NCBI GenBank assembly: GCA_044448905.1
Contig: JBIOHJ010000004.1
Coordinates: forward strand, 1-49,047
Source of the DNA: JBIOHJ01 sp044448905
GTDB taxonomy: Bacteria > Bacteroidota > Bacteroidia > AKYH767-A > OLB10
Direction of reading: 5' to 3'
DNA length: 49,047 bases
A program made the position numbers and the translations under genes. Position 1 is the stretch's first letter, and every line of letters starts with the position of its first letter. Below are positions 34,408 through 43,554 of this stretch, piece by piece. The notes beneath the pieces are model-generated. The model was not told where the DNA came from, made no database searches, and was given only the letters and a program-made list of their open reading frames with translations.

Positions 34408-35412
34408 TTAAAAAAGACGTTCGGTCCAGCTGCGGGGGGTACGCTGGTTGAGTATTTCAATATCGAGATGATAGCGGAATGGTTTGGTGCCTCTTAAACG
34501 AATGTAATCAATCATTTCGCTTAAGCCTTGCTCCAGCGTATATTTTGTTTTATAGTTTAAAAGTCTGCGAGCTTTATCGGCTGAGCACGATGCCAGCTTT
34601 ACTTCCATGGGTCTGTCAGGCAGATAAAGCGGCTTCAGTTCAAAGCCAAGCAAGTTTGAAATAATTTTCGCCAGCTCGTTAATGGTAACAAATTCTTCAT
34701 CAGGTCCTATATTAATCACTTCTCCTAATACATTTTCCTGAAACGCCAGCTTTTCCAAACAATCAATATCATCCTGAATAAAACTAAAACAGCGTTTCTG
34801 CTCACCATCACCATAAATGATAGGTTGCCTGCCTTGAAGCATCATATTAATCATGATGGCTGCCACATTACGGAACGGGTCATCATACTTTTGCCGGGAG
34901 CCGATTATGTTGTGCGGTACTGCTATCACATATTCAAAATTGTGAACCTTGCTGAGGTTTGAAATGGTAATTTCCGAAGCATATTTGGCAATACCGTATG
35001 GATCAACCGGGTTGCAAACCATGTCTTCGGTAAACGGAACTTTTTCCTGATGACCATACCGTGCCATGCTTGAACAAAATACAAATCGCTTCACTCTATT
35101 TTCGATAGCTGCACTTAAGAGCGACATGGTAATCTGGTATGTATTCTCCGTTATAAGATGAGGTGAAAAAACCGAAAGCCCTTCGTAAGCTGTAGATGCA
35201 CAATGATAAACCACATCGCAGCCTTTTGTAATTTTAGCCATTAAGTTACGATACTTGCAGTCGAAAGTATGCAATTCAACTTTGGGGTTTACATTGTCTT
35301 CGTAGCCGCCTATCATATTGTCGGTACCAATCACCTCATGACCTGAAGCAAGCATCCTGTCGGCAAGGTGGCTGCCCAAAAAACCGGCAACACCTGAAAT
35401 AAAAATTTTCAT
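34408..35412 (-). CDS. NAD-dependent sugar-nucleotide epimerase/dehydratase
   Basis: This is an extended short-chain dehydrogenase acting on a nucleotide sugar. The 334 residues have the Rossmann motif G7-V-A-G-F-L-G13, an acidic NAD-ribose residue in TDNMIG, the serine region FVFCSSMARYG and the catalytic Y139-G-I-A-K143. Best general match is the GalE/UDP-glucuronate epimerase-decarboxylase group, and the exact reaction cannot be assigned. It presumably supplies an activated sugar for the glycosyltransferase encoded 14 bases downstream. A 185-base gap separates it from the next gene upstream (GT4), so it may have its own promoter; I did not find a clear one. Confidence 0.9.
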   Translation of the reverse strand: MKIFISGVAGFLGSHLADRMLASGHEVIGTDNMIGGYEDNVNPKVELHTFDCKYRNLMAKITKGCDVVYHCASTAYEGLSVFSPHLITENTYQITMSLLSAAIENRVKRFVFCSSMARYGHQEKVPFTEDMVCNPVDPYGIAKYASEITISNLSKVHNFEYVIAVPHNIIGSRQKYDDPFRNVAAIMINMMLQGRQPIIYGDGEQKRCFSFIQDDIDCLEKLAFQENVLGEVINIGPDEEFVTINELAKIISNLLGFELKPLYLPDRPMEVKLASCSADKARRLLNYKTKYTLEQGLSEMIDYIRLRGTKPFRYHLDIEILNQRTPRSWTERLF

Positions 35413-35597
35413 TATGAAGTTATTAAATTGATTTTAAGCAAAAAAATATCGGCTATTTAACCTGACAAATATACTGCGCAGTTTTTTAATACGAAAATAA
35501 ATCTTTTAATATCTTAAGAGGTTGCTTAAAATTTCAGAGGTTACAATGCAAATCAGGGCTAAAGCCAATTAGTTAGCTTGGTTTTAATAACCCAATA

Positions 35598-36716
35598 TTA
35601 TTTGTTAAGCAATTGTGCATATTCATCAGCTATTTTATCCCAGGAATAATTTTCTAAAACAAACTGTTTTGCATTTTGACCTATTTTTTCCAAGTTAAAC
35701 TTTCCTGAACAAATTTCATCCATCACCCGTATCAGGTCGGATAGATTATTATTTTCAAAAAGAAAACCATTTTGTCCATGCTGAATAATTTCTTTAAATG
35801 GAGGAAGGTCTGAAGCAACAACTGCTTTGCCAAAACTCATTGCCATCAGTAAAACTCCGCTTTGGTAAATTAAACGGTATGGAAGTATCAATGTATGTGC
35901 AATTCTAAAAAGCATCTCCCTTTCTTCATCAGTAATGTGCCTGATGAACGTAACGACCCTGCTTTGCAGTTGCTGTTCATCAATAATGCGTTGATAGCGT
36001 TCCCAGTTATCATTGCGCAGTTTTCCGGCAATGATTAAATGAAAGTCGATCTTTGATTTTGAAAATGCATTAATCAATAAATCCAATCCCTTTACTTTTT
36101 TGATCTGTCCGAAAAACAGGAGATATTTTTCAGTAGGGTCTATATTAAAATGCTTGTATGCTTTTTTATGGTTACTTTCCTTATGAACAAGGTCTATAAA
36201 ATTTCCATGTCGAATGGTATGAATATTCATACCTGCGGCTGGGCTGATAATTTTTTTTAATTCATCCATTGAAAAATGATTGTGAACAACTTTAATGTCA
36301 TGAAATTTTTCGAGAACAAACTTTCCTGTGACAGATGATTTTTTTGTATCCAGGCTTTCAATGTCATGAATAATGAGGAGTACTTTAAAGCCAATCAGCT
36401 TCGCAATGAAAGATAAAGAAAGCTCGATGAAGTCTCCTCTGAAAATATGGAGGATGATCCATTTTGTTTTTTGTTTTTTAAGAAAAAAAAAAGAACGGAT
36501 GGTGCCGATAAAAATTCTGACAGCTGATGGCAAACCCGTAATGTTAGCATTTTTAAAAATGTTTTTCACAGTTACCCTGCTGTCATCAACAGAAATATTG
36601 GAAAGTAAAAAGGTTTTAAAGCCTTTATCAGAAAGCGCTCTCAATAAAAGCAGGTCATAAAAATCCATTCCTGCCTTTGCACCAACAGGATCTATAATAA
36701 CCACTGATTTATTCAT
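35598..36716 (-). CDS. Glycosyltransferase family 4
   Basis: The product has 372 residues with a GT-B fold. The N-terminal half has an Asp/Gly-rich start (DPVGAKAGMDFYDLLLLRAL) and an LLIIHDIESLD segment. The donor-binding half has LLFFGQIKKVKGLDLLINAFSKS, REMLFRIAHTLILPYRLIYQSGVLLMAMSFGKAVVASD and the E-I-I-Q-H-G-Q-N-G-F-L-F element. That is typical of retaining GT4 enzymes using NDP-hexoses. It is in the minus-strand polysaccharide run, 58 bases downstream of the GH5 gene. Specificity is unknown. Confidence 0.9.
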   Translation of the reverse strand: MNKSVVIIDPVGAKAGMDFYDLLLLRALSDKGFKTFLLSNISVDDSRVTVKNIFKNANITGLPSAVRIFIGTIRSFFFLKKQKTKWIILHIFRGDFIELSLSFIAKLIGFKVLLIIHDIESLDTKKSSVTGKFVLEKFHDIKVVHNHFSMDELKKIISPAAGMNIHTIRHGNFIDLVHKESNHKKAYKHFNIDPTEKYLLFFGQIKKVKGLDLLINAFSKSKIDFHLIIAGKLRNDNWERYQRIIDEQQLQSRVVTFIRHITDEEREMLFRIAHTLILPYRLIYQSGVLLMAMSFGKAVVASDLPPFKEIIQHGQNGFLFENNNLSDLIRVMDEICSGKFNLEKIGQNAKQFVLENYSWDKIADEYAQLLNK

Positions 36717-36774
36717 ACCTTTTACTGAAATATGGAAGATGAAATTAATAATACTTAAACACGCTGAGAAAAAA

Positions 36775-37881
36775 TTATTTCATCGTAAATTTATTCTTCT
36801 GAAAATAACTCTTCAGCATTTGCCAGGTTGATGTTTGATCACCTTTGTATTCAATTTTCCAACTGGCAGGATTTTCCTGAGGATTAGAAACTTCATAATA
36901 CGGATCCCATCCATTATAATGGGATTTATAGGTCCAATAACACCACCCAAATTCATTTTCTTCCATTACATCGAGAACATCTTTTAGATACTGATCTTTA
37001 TTTTGCGACCATCTTGCAGTACTGAATTCACCGATAAAAATATAAGCAATATTATTTTTTTTCTGAAATTGCTTTAAAACACCAAAAGCAATTCTTATTT
37101 GATTTTTATCCCAATAATTTCCCTTGTAATAACCAGGATAGATAGCATCCTTGTCCCGTCCATGAACGTCCTGGTGTGTATAGTCATCGGGCATGTACAT
37201 GTGAGCATTGTAAATAATTTTAGAATCGTGAATACCAAAACTCTTAAAGTTTTTATAGTTTAAAGGCTTTGCCCATGGTCCTGGAGTAAGCAGAAAGTAT
37301 CTTTTTGAATCATGTTTGCGAATAGCTTTAAGCACACCGTTAAAAAATTCGGCAAGATGAACCGGCACCTTACCTGTTTTGTTATCGTTCATAACGGGTT
37401 CTCCGACTACTTCATATGCGCTCAGCTCATCACCCTTGTTTTTAAAACGAGTAGCAAAAATTTCAACATATTTATATACGCTGTCAAACATTTTGCATTC
37501 TGTCCAAAAACGATTTGACTTGTCGGAGAAATCAATTTCAGTATTAAACTGGAGGTTATTAAAAGCAAGAACAGAGGTCATTTGATTTTTTTTGCACGCA
37601 TCAATAATTTGTTCTGCCCAATCAAGCTCCTTTTGAAAAGCCGAGTAAAATGAAATTTTTTCGCGGGAAGCTCGCTTAGCCACTTTCAGGTAAATACGCA
37701 CGCAATTAATGTTTGATGACTTAAGCGTATCTATGTCGTGAAAGTCAGATTTTTCGTATTCTACAGATACACCTCTCCATGGCCAATTCGGCAGCTCAGG
37801 TTGAGCTCGGGCCGTGTACGGATAAAACAAAGGCAGAAAAAGTATTATTCTGAAACAACATGATTTTTTCCAACAAAACAT
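36775..37881 (-). CDS. Exported glycoside hydrolase, GH5-like
   Basis: The product has 368 residues from ATG 37881; a TTG seven codons upstream is less likely. The signal peptide is about 1-26 (RIILFLPLFYPYTARAQ). The mature part is a GH5-type barrel: WRGVSVEY, NCVRIYLKVA in strand 2, then the acid/base candidate E161 in YEVVGEPVMND and the nucleophile candidate E285 in YIFIGEFSTARW. YNAHMYMPDD and GWCYWTYKSH provide the usual histidine and tryptophan of the cleft. In most GH5 enzymes the acid/base sits in N-E-P; here it is G-E-P, a notable change. Hydrolases inside polysaccharide loci often trim or release the polymer, as BcsZ and AlgL-like enzymes do, and that is the likely role here. Confidence 0.85.
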   Translation of the reverse strand: MFCWKKSCCFRIILFLPLFYPYTARAQPELPNWPWRGVSVEYEKSDFHDIDTLKSSNINCVRIYLKVAKRASREKISFYSAFQKELDWAEQIIDACKKNQMTSVLAFNNLQFNTEIDFSDKSNRFWTECKMFDSVYKYVEIFATRFKNKGDELSAYEVVGEPVMNDNKTGKVPVHLAEFFNGVLKAIRKHDSKRYFLLTPGPWAKPLNYKNFKSFGIHDSKIIYNAHMYMPDDYTHQDVHGRDKDAIYPGYYKGNYWDKNQIRIAFGVLKQFQKKNNIAYIFIGEFSTARWSQNKDQYLKDVLDVMEENEFGWCYWTYKSHYNGWDPYYEVSNPQENPASWKIEYKGDQTSTWQMLKSYFQKNKFTMK

Positions 37882-37908
37882 TTTATTAAAATTAAAATGC
37901 AAATTACA

Positions 37909-39156
37909 TCAATTGTTTTTATGAAAGAACCTGAAATAATAAATTATACTCATAAAAAATACGATTATACTGATAAATTTTATATTAATGGCAGTAGTAA
38001 ACATATCAAGAAAAATATATATCATAGTATATTGGCTGGTAACTAGAAAAACATTGAAATTACTTTTCAGATTAACACTATAAAGAGCGGCAAATACAAA
38101 AAGAAGATAATAAAAAAGAGTTCCAATAATGCCATAAACATATAAATTGCCAAGAATACCCACGTCAGCCGGGTAAAAATACTTATAGATTCCGAAGTAT
38201 CCATTCTGCCACTGCTGGCTAAGAAAGCCGGTGCCCAGCCAGGGATGTTGAAGCCAACCCTCAATCGCAATATTTGATTCTACAACCCGAAGCGAGGTAG
38301 AATATTCTTCTGTTTGCTCTCCGGCAAACAACTTTATAACATTGCCATAAAGCTCAATATAGGTATCTATAATTCCCGGGAAAAACGAATAGAGAAAAAC
38401 CGAAACAACCAGAACAGTGAGCAAAGCAGAAAAAGCGTACAATACACGTTGTTTGATAGTAAAATTTTTTAAGTAATAAAACAGAAGCGTTAACAGGATG
38501 GCAACAATTTGGGAGCGATCTTTTACAAATGCAAAAATATAAATGATAACCGGAAGCAGCACTAAGTAATATTTTCGGTCTTTACTAATCCAAATTTTGA
38601 AAATGCAGTATAATAACAGCGAGTTAATAATTACATTAGGGAACTTAAAGCGATAGCCGCGAACGGAATTATAGGAAACAAGATCAGTGTCAATGTATTT
38701 TAAAGGATCAACAAAGAGATTGTGATAGAAAAAAATTACAAGACACAAATTGGCGGCAAGAAAAAAATGATTTTCCAAACTGTTTATTGTCAGCCATCCT
38801 CGTTTAATGATCATCACATTAAATGAAACAAGAAGTATAAAAAAATTCGTTCGTTGTGCCAAAAATCCGTAATACCACGGCTGACCAAAAACCAGATTAG
38901 ATTGAATACAATTAATAACTGGCAATAATAGTATGGGAAAAATTATTAAATGCGCCTGTGAAATTTTTTTATTTTTTATATCAAAAAAAAATTCAACAGC
39001 AAAAAACCCAAACAGCAAAAAAAGCATAGCCAGGGTAAATGCATCTTGAACAAAACCAAGCGGAAGATAATCGAAAACATGAAAAATCAGGACAAAATAA
39101 CAAAGCATCAGGACTGAAGTCCAAATACTTTTTATTATATTCATATTTCTGCCCAT
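37909..39156 (-). CDS. Wzy-like O-antigen/exopolysaccharide polymerase
   Basis: The product has 415 residues with about ten to twelve hydrophobic spans, alternating with short loops. A long periplasmic loop at about 250-310 carries GEQTEEYSTSLRVVESNIAIEGWLQHPWLGTGF, which contains the R-x-x-x-W...H-P-x-x-G-x-G pattern of the Wzy/WaaL ligase-polymerase family. Such proteins join lipid-linked repeat units on the outer face of the inner membrane. Together with the flippase upstream this completes a Wzx/Wzy-type pathway. It lies 14 bases downstream of the first sulfotransferase gene. Wzy and WaaL cannot be separated by sequence alone; context favours polymerase. Confidence 0.85.
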   Translation of the reverse strand: MGRNMNIIKSIWTSVLMLCYFVLIFHVFDYLPLGFVQDAFTLAMLFLLFGFFAVEFFFDIKNKKISQAHLIIFPILLLPVINCIQSNLVFGQPWYYGFLAQRTNFFILLVSFNVMIIKRGWLTINSLENHFFLAANLCLVIFFYHNLFVDPLKYIDTDLVSYNSVRGYRFKFPNVIINSLLLYCIFKIWISKDRKYYLVLLPVIIYIFAFVKDRSQIVAILLTLLFYYLKNFTIKQRVLYAFSALLTVLVVSVFLYSFFPGIIDTYIELYGNVIKLFAGEQTEEYSTSLRVVESNIAIEGWLQHPWLGTGFLSQQWQNGYFGIYKYFYPADVGILGNLYVYGIIGTLFYYLLFVFAALYSVNLKSNFNVFLVTSQYTMIYIFLDMFTTAINIKFISIIVFFMSIIYYFRFFHKNN

Positions 39157-39170
39157 TATATTTTTTCAAT

Positions 39171-40121
39171 TTATCGCCAATGGCTCAGATCTTTTTGCAA
39201 CAGGCGTCCCAAATTCTGAACATCCTTTTCGTAAAACGAACTTAAATATTGGCGCTCGTCCGCATTCATTTCAAAGGAAAATTGTTTTTTAAAAAAACTA
39301 TTTTTAATGCGTGTTTTATAGGATGCCGGAATAAGATTAAATAAGGGTTTTTTTATTCCTAATTTACTTATATAATAAATGAACCTTTTATTCCGAGGCT
39401 CCATTGATACATTGTACTTTTCATCAGAGGTTAATCGCAGATTGCTGCTTACATCAAGGAAAGAAAATAAATTTTCCACCAACGATGTAAAATCATTTTT
39501 CAGGTCCTCATACCATAAAACTTTCACTTGTTCAGTTCCAAATATATCAACATATCGTTTAACCTGTTCGAAATACAGCCCCATTTCAAAATAACAATGG
39601 GACTTCCACCAGCCTTTGTTGCTCTTGTTAAAATCAAGCTGAATTTCTTCCATAAACGGGCGAAATGTTTTTCCATCACGAAGGTTGGCTAAGTAATGAG
39701 AAAATATCCGGTCAACAGGATTACGCAGAATAATAACAATTTTTGCTTCAGGCACTTTATTTTTAATATTTATTGCCGCAACCTTTGAAAACAAATATGA
39801 ATTACTGATTTCGCCAATAGCCTTTTCAGATGTTACGTTTTTAAAAAGCAATTCGTACTGCCCGAGTTTTATAACAAAATAGTCAAAATGTTTTTCGGTC
39901 ATTGGCCCGGCAAGATATTTATTTAGGTCAAGATTTTTCCTGGCTTCATGTAATTGATATTCCCGGGTAAATTCTTCGGGCTTAATGTCTGTACAGAAAT
40001 GATTCGGCTCCTTGATAGGGCTCATGTAGACTTCGGGATGCCGGCTTAAAAAATGATATAATGCTGTTGTCCCGCATTTTGCTGCACCCACCACAAAAAA
40101 GTTTGGAAACTTTTTAATCAT
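39171..40121 (-). CDS. PAPS-dependent sulfotransferase 1
   Basis: It transfers sulfate from PAPS, probably to a sugar hydroxyl. The 316 residues have the 5'-phosphosulfate loop near 10-22 (FFVVGAAKCGTTALYHF) and the 3'-phosphate motif IVIILRNPVDRIFSHYLANLR. The conserved K-E-P-N-H-F follows the first helix, and the C-terminus ends L-x-x-L-L-x-x-D-L-S-H-W. It has no signal peptide, so it should act on the cytoplasmic side before export of the unit. It begins a run of three sulfotransferase genes with 9- and 28-base gaps. It shares more with sulfotransferase 2 (VYMSPIKEPNHF against IYMSPIKEPHYF) than with 3. Confidence 0.92.
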   Translation of the reverse strand: MIKKFPNFFVVGAAKCGTTALYHFLSRHPEVYMSPIKEPNHFCTDIKPEEFTREYQLHEARKNLDLNKYLAGPMTEKHFDYFVIKLGQYELLFKNVTSEKAIGEISNSYLFSKVAAINIKNKVPEAKIVIILRNPVDRIFSHYLANLRDGKTFRPFMEEIQLDFNKSNKGWWKSHCYFEMGLYFEQVKRYVDIFGTEQVKVLWYEDLKNDFTSLVENLFSFLDVSSNLRLTSDEKYNVSMEPRNKRFIYYISKLGIKKPLFNLIPASYKTRIKNSFFKKQFSFEMNADERQYLSSFYEKDVQNLGRLLQKDLSHWR

Positions 40122-40130
40122 TTGATGAAA

Positions 40131-41102
40131 TTATTTTAACCATTCTGACAGATCTCTCTTGATCAAATCTTGCAGCCTGTGAATATCTTCTCTAAACAAA
40201 TTGAGTAAATATAGGCGGTCGTCTTCAGCTATTTTTGGAATACTATTTTGCGAAAAAACAAGTTTTTTAAACCTTTCTTTAATACTATCATTTAAAATAA
40301 CAGAGGCGAGGTTCTTCAAATAAATATTTTCGACAAAATGGCTTAGCCAAGGATGCCGCGGAAGAACAGACTTGTTCTGGTGTATTTTGGTTTCGGGAGA
40401 GAAACCAGGATCAACATCCAAAAAAACGTACAAACGGTTTGTAAAAGCGGCAAGGTCATTTTTCAAATCTTCAAATAAGCTGATAAAAACATTTTGCCGG
40501 TTGAATAAATCAAGATAATTGCGAACTTGGTCATAGTACATTCCCAATTCGATATACATAGGTGTTGCCCCCCATTGAAGGACAGGGTATTTAGAGTCTT
40601 CCTCCAAAGCATCGCGGAATTTTTTTGTAGTCATGTTCATCTTGCGTTCGAGCCAATAATGCGAATATGCACGATCAACAGGATTCCTCAGATTAATTAT
40701 AATTTTTGCATTCGGAAGTTTTTCCTTTATTCGCTCCGCTGCATGTGGCGCCCACAAATATGAAGGACTCGCCTCTCCAGCAAATTGTTTGGCGGTTGCA
40801 TTTCGAAATAACATAAGATATTGATCCCAGTCACTAATATAATACCGATGAACAGGCGTGGCCATCTCGCTATGGAGATATTTATCGAGATTAAATTGCG
40901 CAAGAGAGTGCTTAACTTTTTTTCGAATGTTTGACATTGAAATATCGTACATGGCAAAATAGTGGGGTTCTTTAATTGGAGACATATATATTTGCGGATG
41001 CGCCTCAAGCACTCGGCAGATAGTTGTTGTGCCTGCTCGCGCTGCGCCCACAACAAAGAAATCGGGATTTTTGATGGAAGGTTTAATTGTAGAGGTGCGC
41101 AA
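40131..41102 (-). CDS. PAPS-dependent sulfotransferase 2
   Basis: The 323 residues have the PAPS loop FFVVGAARAGTTTICRVL (15-32), KEPHYF, and the 3'-phosphate motif IIINLRNPVDRAYSHYWLERK. The final residues are LIKRDLSEWLK. The only start that keeps the PAPS loop intact is TTG at 41102; an in-frame stop lies a few codons further upstream. It sits 9 bases upstream of sulfotransferase 1 and 28 downstream of sulfotransferase 3, clearly in one transcript. The substrate-binding middle region differs from its neighbours, so the three may sulfate different sugars or positions. This is an inference. Confidence 0.92.
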   Translation of the reverse strand: MRTSTIKPSIKNPDFFVVGAARAGTTTICRVLEAHPQIYMSPIKEPHYFAMYDISMSNIRKKVKHSLAQFNLDKYLHSEMATPVHRYYISDWDQYLMLFRNATAKQFAGEASPSYLWAPHAAERIKEKLPNAKIIINLRNPVDRAYSHYWLERKMNMTTKKFRDALEEDSKYPVLQWGATPMYIELGMYYDQVRNYLDLFNRQNVFISLFEDLKNDLAAFTNRLYVFLDVDPGFSPETKIHQNKSVLPRHPWLSHFVENIYLKNLASVILNDSIKERFKKLVFSQNSIPKIAEDDRLYLLNLFREDIHRLQDLIKRDLSEWLK

Positions 41103-41130
41103 TATAAAATCAGGGAACTATTTATAGTTA

Positions 41131-42036
41131 TTATTTTAACCAATGACTCAAGTCGCGACCGATTAATGATTGTAATTGCAAAATATCATTTCTGTATAAT
41201 TCTCTTAGCTGCAATTTCATTTCAGCATCCAGTACCGGGCCCGGTTGTCCGGCAGGTTTGCTTAGCTTATATTTAATCGCCATTCGCGTGCTTTCTTTTA
41301 GGATTATTCTTTTTACTAAGGGCTTAATATATTTATTCGAAAAAGAATTATCAAAAAAATATTTAAACCAGAAATTATCATTTTGTAAATCAGAAATATT
41401 ATATTTCGTGCTGGTATCAGGCACAAAAGCATGGTCAACCTCAATTAGCCGGTAAATATCTTTCATAACATTTTTCGGATTGGTAAGAAGGTCCTCGGTC
41501 AAATAAACATTAACCCGGGAAAAATTTTCTTTAAAAGCTTTGACTTGTCGATAATAAAATCCAACATCAAGATAATACCACATGAAGTCCCATTTTTCTT
41601 TCATTCGTATTGGCTCTTGCTCAATAGCCTCTTTGAAAGATAAGGTTTCTCTTTTGAGGCGCATAAGATGTTTATATCCTGAAAGCGCGCGCGCAATAGG
41701 ATCGCGCAAAATGAAAATTATTTTAATGTCCCCGAGCTTTTCCTTTATTAATGGAATAGACTGTTCATAAAAGTATGCATAACAGGTTGAAACCTCACCA
41801 ATGGCTTTCGCATTGCACTTTTCATAAAACCGATCATAATCACTCTCAGTCAAAACAATTCTCGACTTGTCGCGAAAATAAGGTGGCCCGTCTCCCGGAG
41901 ATTGGAAATAAAAATTACGCGCAAAATAAAAAGACTCTTTACGAGGAATGCAAACTTCACGATGCTGAATAAGATAATAGTATAATGAAGTAGTGCCCCC
42001 TTTTGCTATGCCAGCAACCATAAAGTCAGGAAGCAT
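41131..42036 (-). CDS. PAPS-dependent sulfotransferase 3
   Basis: The 301 residues have the PAPS loop FMVAGIAKGGTTSLYYYL (5-22), the 3'-phosphate motif IIFILRDPIARALSGYKHLM and the terminal LIGRDLSHWLK. It is the most divergent of the three: RKESFYF replaces the K-E-P-x-x-F element, and DPIARALSGY replaces NPVDRxxSHY. The start ATG overlaps the end of the flippase gene by 11 bases, indicating translational coupling. Cytoplasmic, no signal peptide. Confidence 0.92.
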   Translation of the reverse strand: MLPDFMVAGIAKGGTTSLYYYLIQHREVCIPRKESFYFARNFYFQSPGDGPPYFRDKSRIVLTESDYDRFYEKCNAKAIGEVSTCYAYFYEQSIPLIKEKLGDIKIIFILRDPIARALSGYKHLMRLKRETLSFKEAIEQEPIRMKEKWDFMWYYLDVGFYYRQVKAFKENFSRVNVYLTEDLLTNPKNVMKDIYRLIEVDHAFVPDTSTKYNISDLQNDNFWFKYFFDNSFSNKYIKPLVKRIILKESTRMAIKYKLSKPAGQPGPVLDAEMKLQLRELYRNDILQLQSLIGRDLSHWLK

Positions 42037-43381
42037 TTTTAGTTATAGGGGATGAGGGTTTAATCAAGGGAAAGTATAGCGTTGTGAATCCGAAAACTCG
42101 CTTTACATAAATCACAGAAGCAATATTCTGAAATATTTTTGAAATGGAAGAAGCGATAGCTGCGCCAAGAATTCCCAATTTGGGTATTAGAGTAATGTTC
42201 AATACAACATTAATCAAAGCCGCAACCATTACAATATAATTATATTGTTTCTGTCTACCTGTCATTTGTAATAAAATACCGACTGAGCCGCTAATAACAC
42301 TTATAAAATTTCCTACGGATAAAATTATCAAGCAGAGTGACGCCTCTTTAAATTCGTTTCCGAAGATTCCAAGGATAAATTTAGGGAAAAGACAAATAAT
42401 AACCGTTAGTGGAAAAGCTGTATAAAACAATATCCGAGTGGATGATTGTGCACTTATTTGCAACCGGCCCAGCTCAAATTTCTTATGCAATTCAGCAAAA
42501 ACCGGTGCCTGAATCGCATTAAGAGCCATCAACACAACAGATGAGGCCGCGGCAATTTTAAAAGCTGTGTCATAAATTCCTAAATCATGTTCTGATTTAA
42601 AAATTCCAATACATAAGTTGTCCACCCATCCCAAAATAAAAAAAACAGAACCGGTTATCAGCATCGGACTGGAAAGGGAGAGAATCTTTAGTGGCTTGTC
42701 ATTAATTTCAAATAATACATTCTTCAATCCTGCAAATCTGAACCATACAATAAAACTTACAACACACCAAAACAGAATACTGATAAATAGCCCAATTATA
42801 GGAACAGCAGGAGTTGCTGTAAGAGAAAAAATTATTATTGACAGTAGAGTGCCTGCCGGAATTAGTAATTTGAAAATAGAATACCCTGTCATGTTTTTCA
42901 TTCCTCGGAAACAGGCTGCATGAAAAGAAATGAGAACGAATGGTAAAAGAGTAAAGCAAGCGATCTTTAAATGATATGAAAAATGTGGCTTATGAAAAAC
43001 CCGTGTACTGATGTAATCGGAAAACAAATAAAAGAGAGCGGAAATAATTAGTGTAATGGAAATCACAATTACCAACGAATGAAAATAAGCTGATTTTATC
43101 AGGCTTTTCTTATTTTCACCGGCAGCGGTAGCTATAGTTCGTACAATCAGGTTATCTAATCCGAAAAGAGATAAAATTGCCATTACCTGGATTAATGTAT
43201 ATGCAAGCGTGTATGTGCCCAAAACAGAAGCGCCATATAAACGAGCAATAAAAAACACAAGTAAATAACTTGCTATAAAAGAGCCAAATCGAATTATGAG
43301 CGCCAAAGAACCCTTTTTAATCAGGAAACTCAAATCCTGCTCATTATGCTTTACGAAAATTGATTTAACCCTTTTTAACAT
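42026..43381 (-). CDS. Wzx-like polysaccharide flippase
   Basis: It moves undecaprenyl-linked repeat units from the inner to the outer face of the cytoplasmic membrane. The 451-residue product has about twelve predicted membrane spans and the family's N-terminal pattern (ALIIRFGSFIASYLLVFFIARLYGASVLGTYTLAY). Internal segments include GLDNLIVRTIA and SAPVFAELHKKFELGRLQ-like loops usual in Polysacc_synt proteins. It is the first gene of the minus-strand run that continues through three sulfotransferases, the polymerase, GH5 and GT4. I found no clear promoter in the 43382-43533 gap. Confidence 0.92.
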   Translation of the reverse strand: MLKRVKSIFVKHNEQDLSFLIKKGSLALIIRFGSFIASYLLVFFIARLYGASVLGTYTLAYTLIQVMAILSLFGLDNLIVRTIATAAGENKKSLIKSAYFHSLVIVISITLIISALFYLFSDYISTRVFHKPHFSYHLKIACFTLLPFVLISFHAACFRGMKNMTGYSIFKLLIPAGTLLSIIIFSLTATPAVPIIGLFISILFWCVVSFIVWFRFAGLKNVLFEINDKPLKILSLSSPMLITGSVFFILGWVDNLCIGIFKSEHDLGIYDTAFKIAAASSVVLMALNAIQAPVFAELHKKFELGRLQISAQSSTRILFYTAFPLTVIICLFPKFILGIFGNEFKEASLCLIILSVGNFISVISGSVGILLQMTGRQKQYNYIVMVAALINVVLNITLIPKLGILGAAIASSISKIFQNIASVIYVKRVFGFTTLYFPLIKPSSPITKNAS

Positions 43382-43554
43382 TCAAATAGGTCATTAACGC
43401 ATCTAAAAAGAGAAGCAATAATCCGTAAAAAGAAAGAATTTGTAAATACAGAATTGAATTATTGTAAAACAGCCACTTACACATTAATAGTTAATTTTTA
43501 GATTTACAATCTTAAAGAATATGTCGTTAATTTTTGTGCAAAAAAAATTGGACA

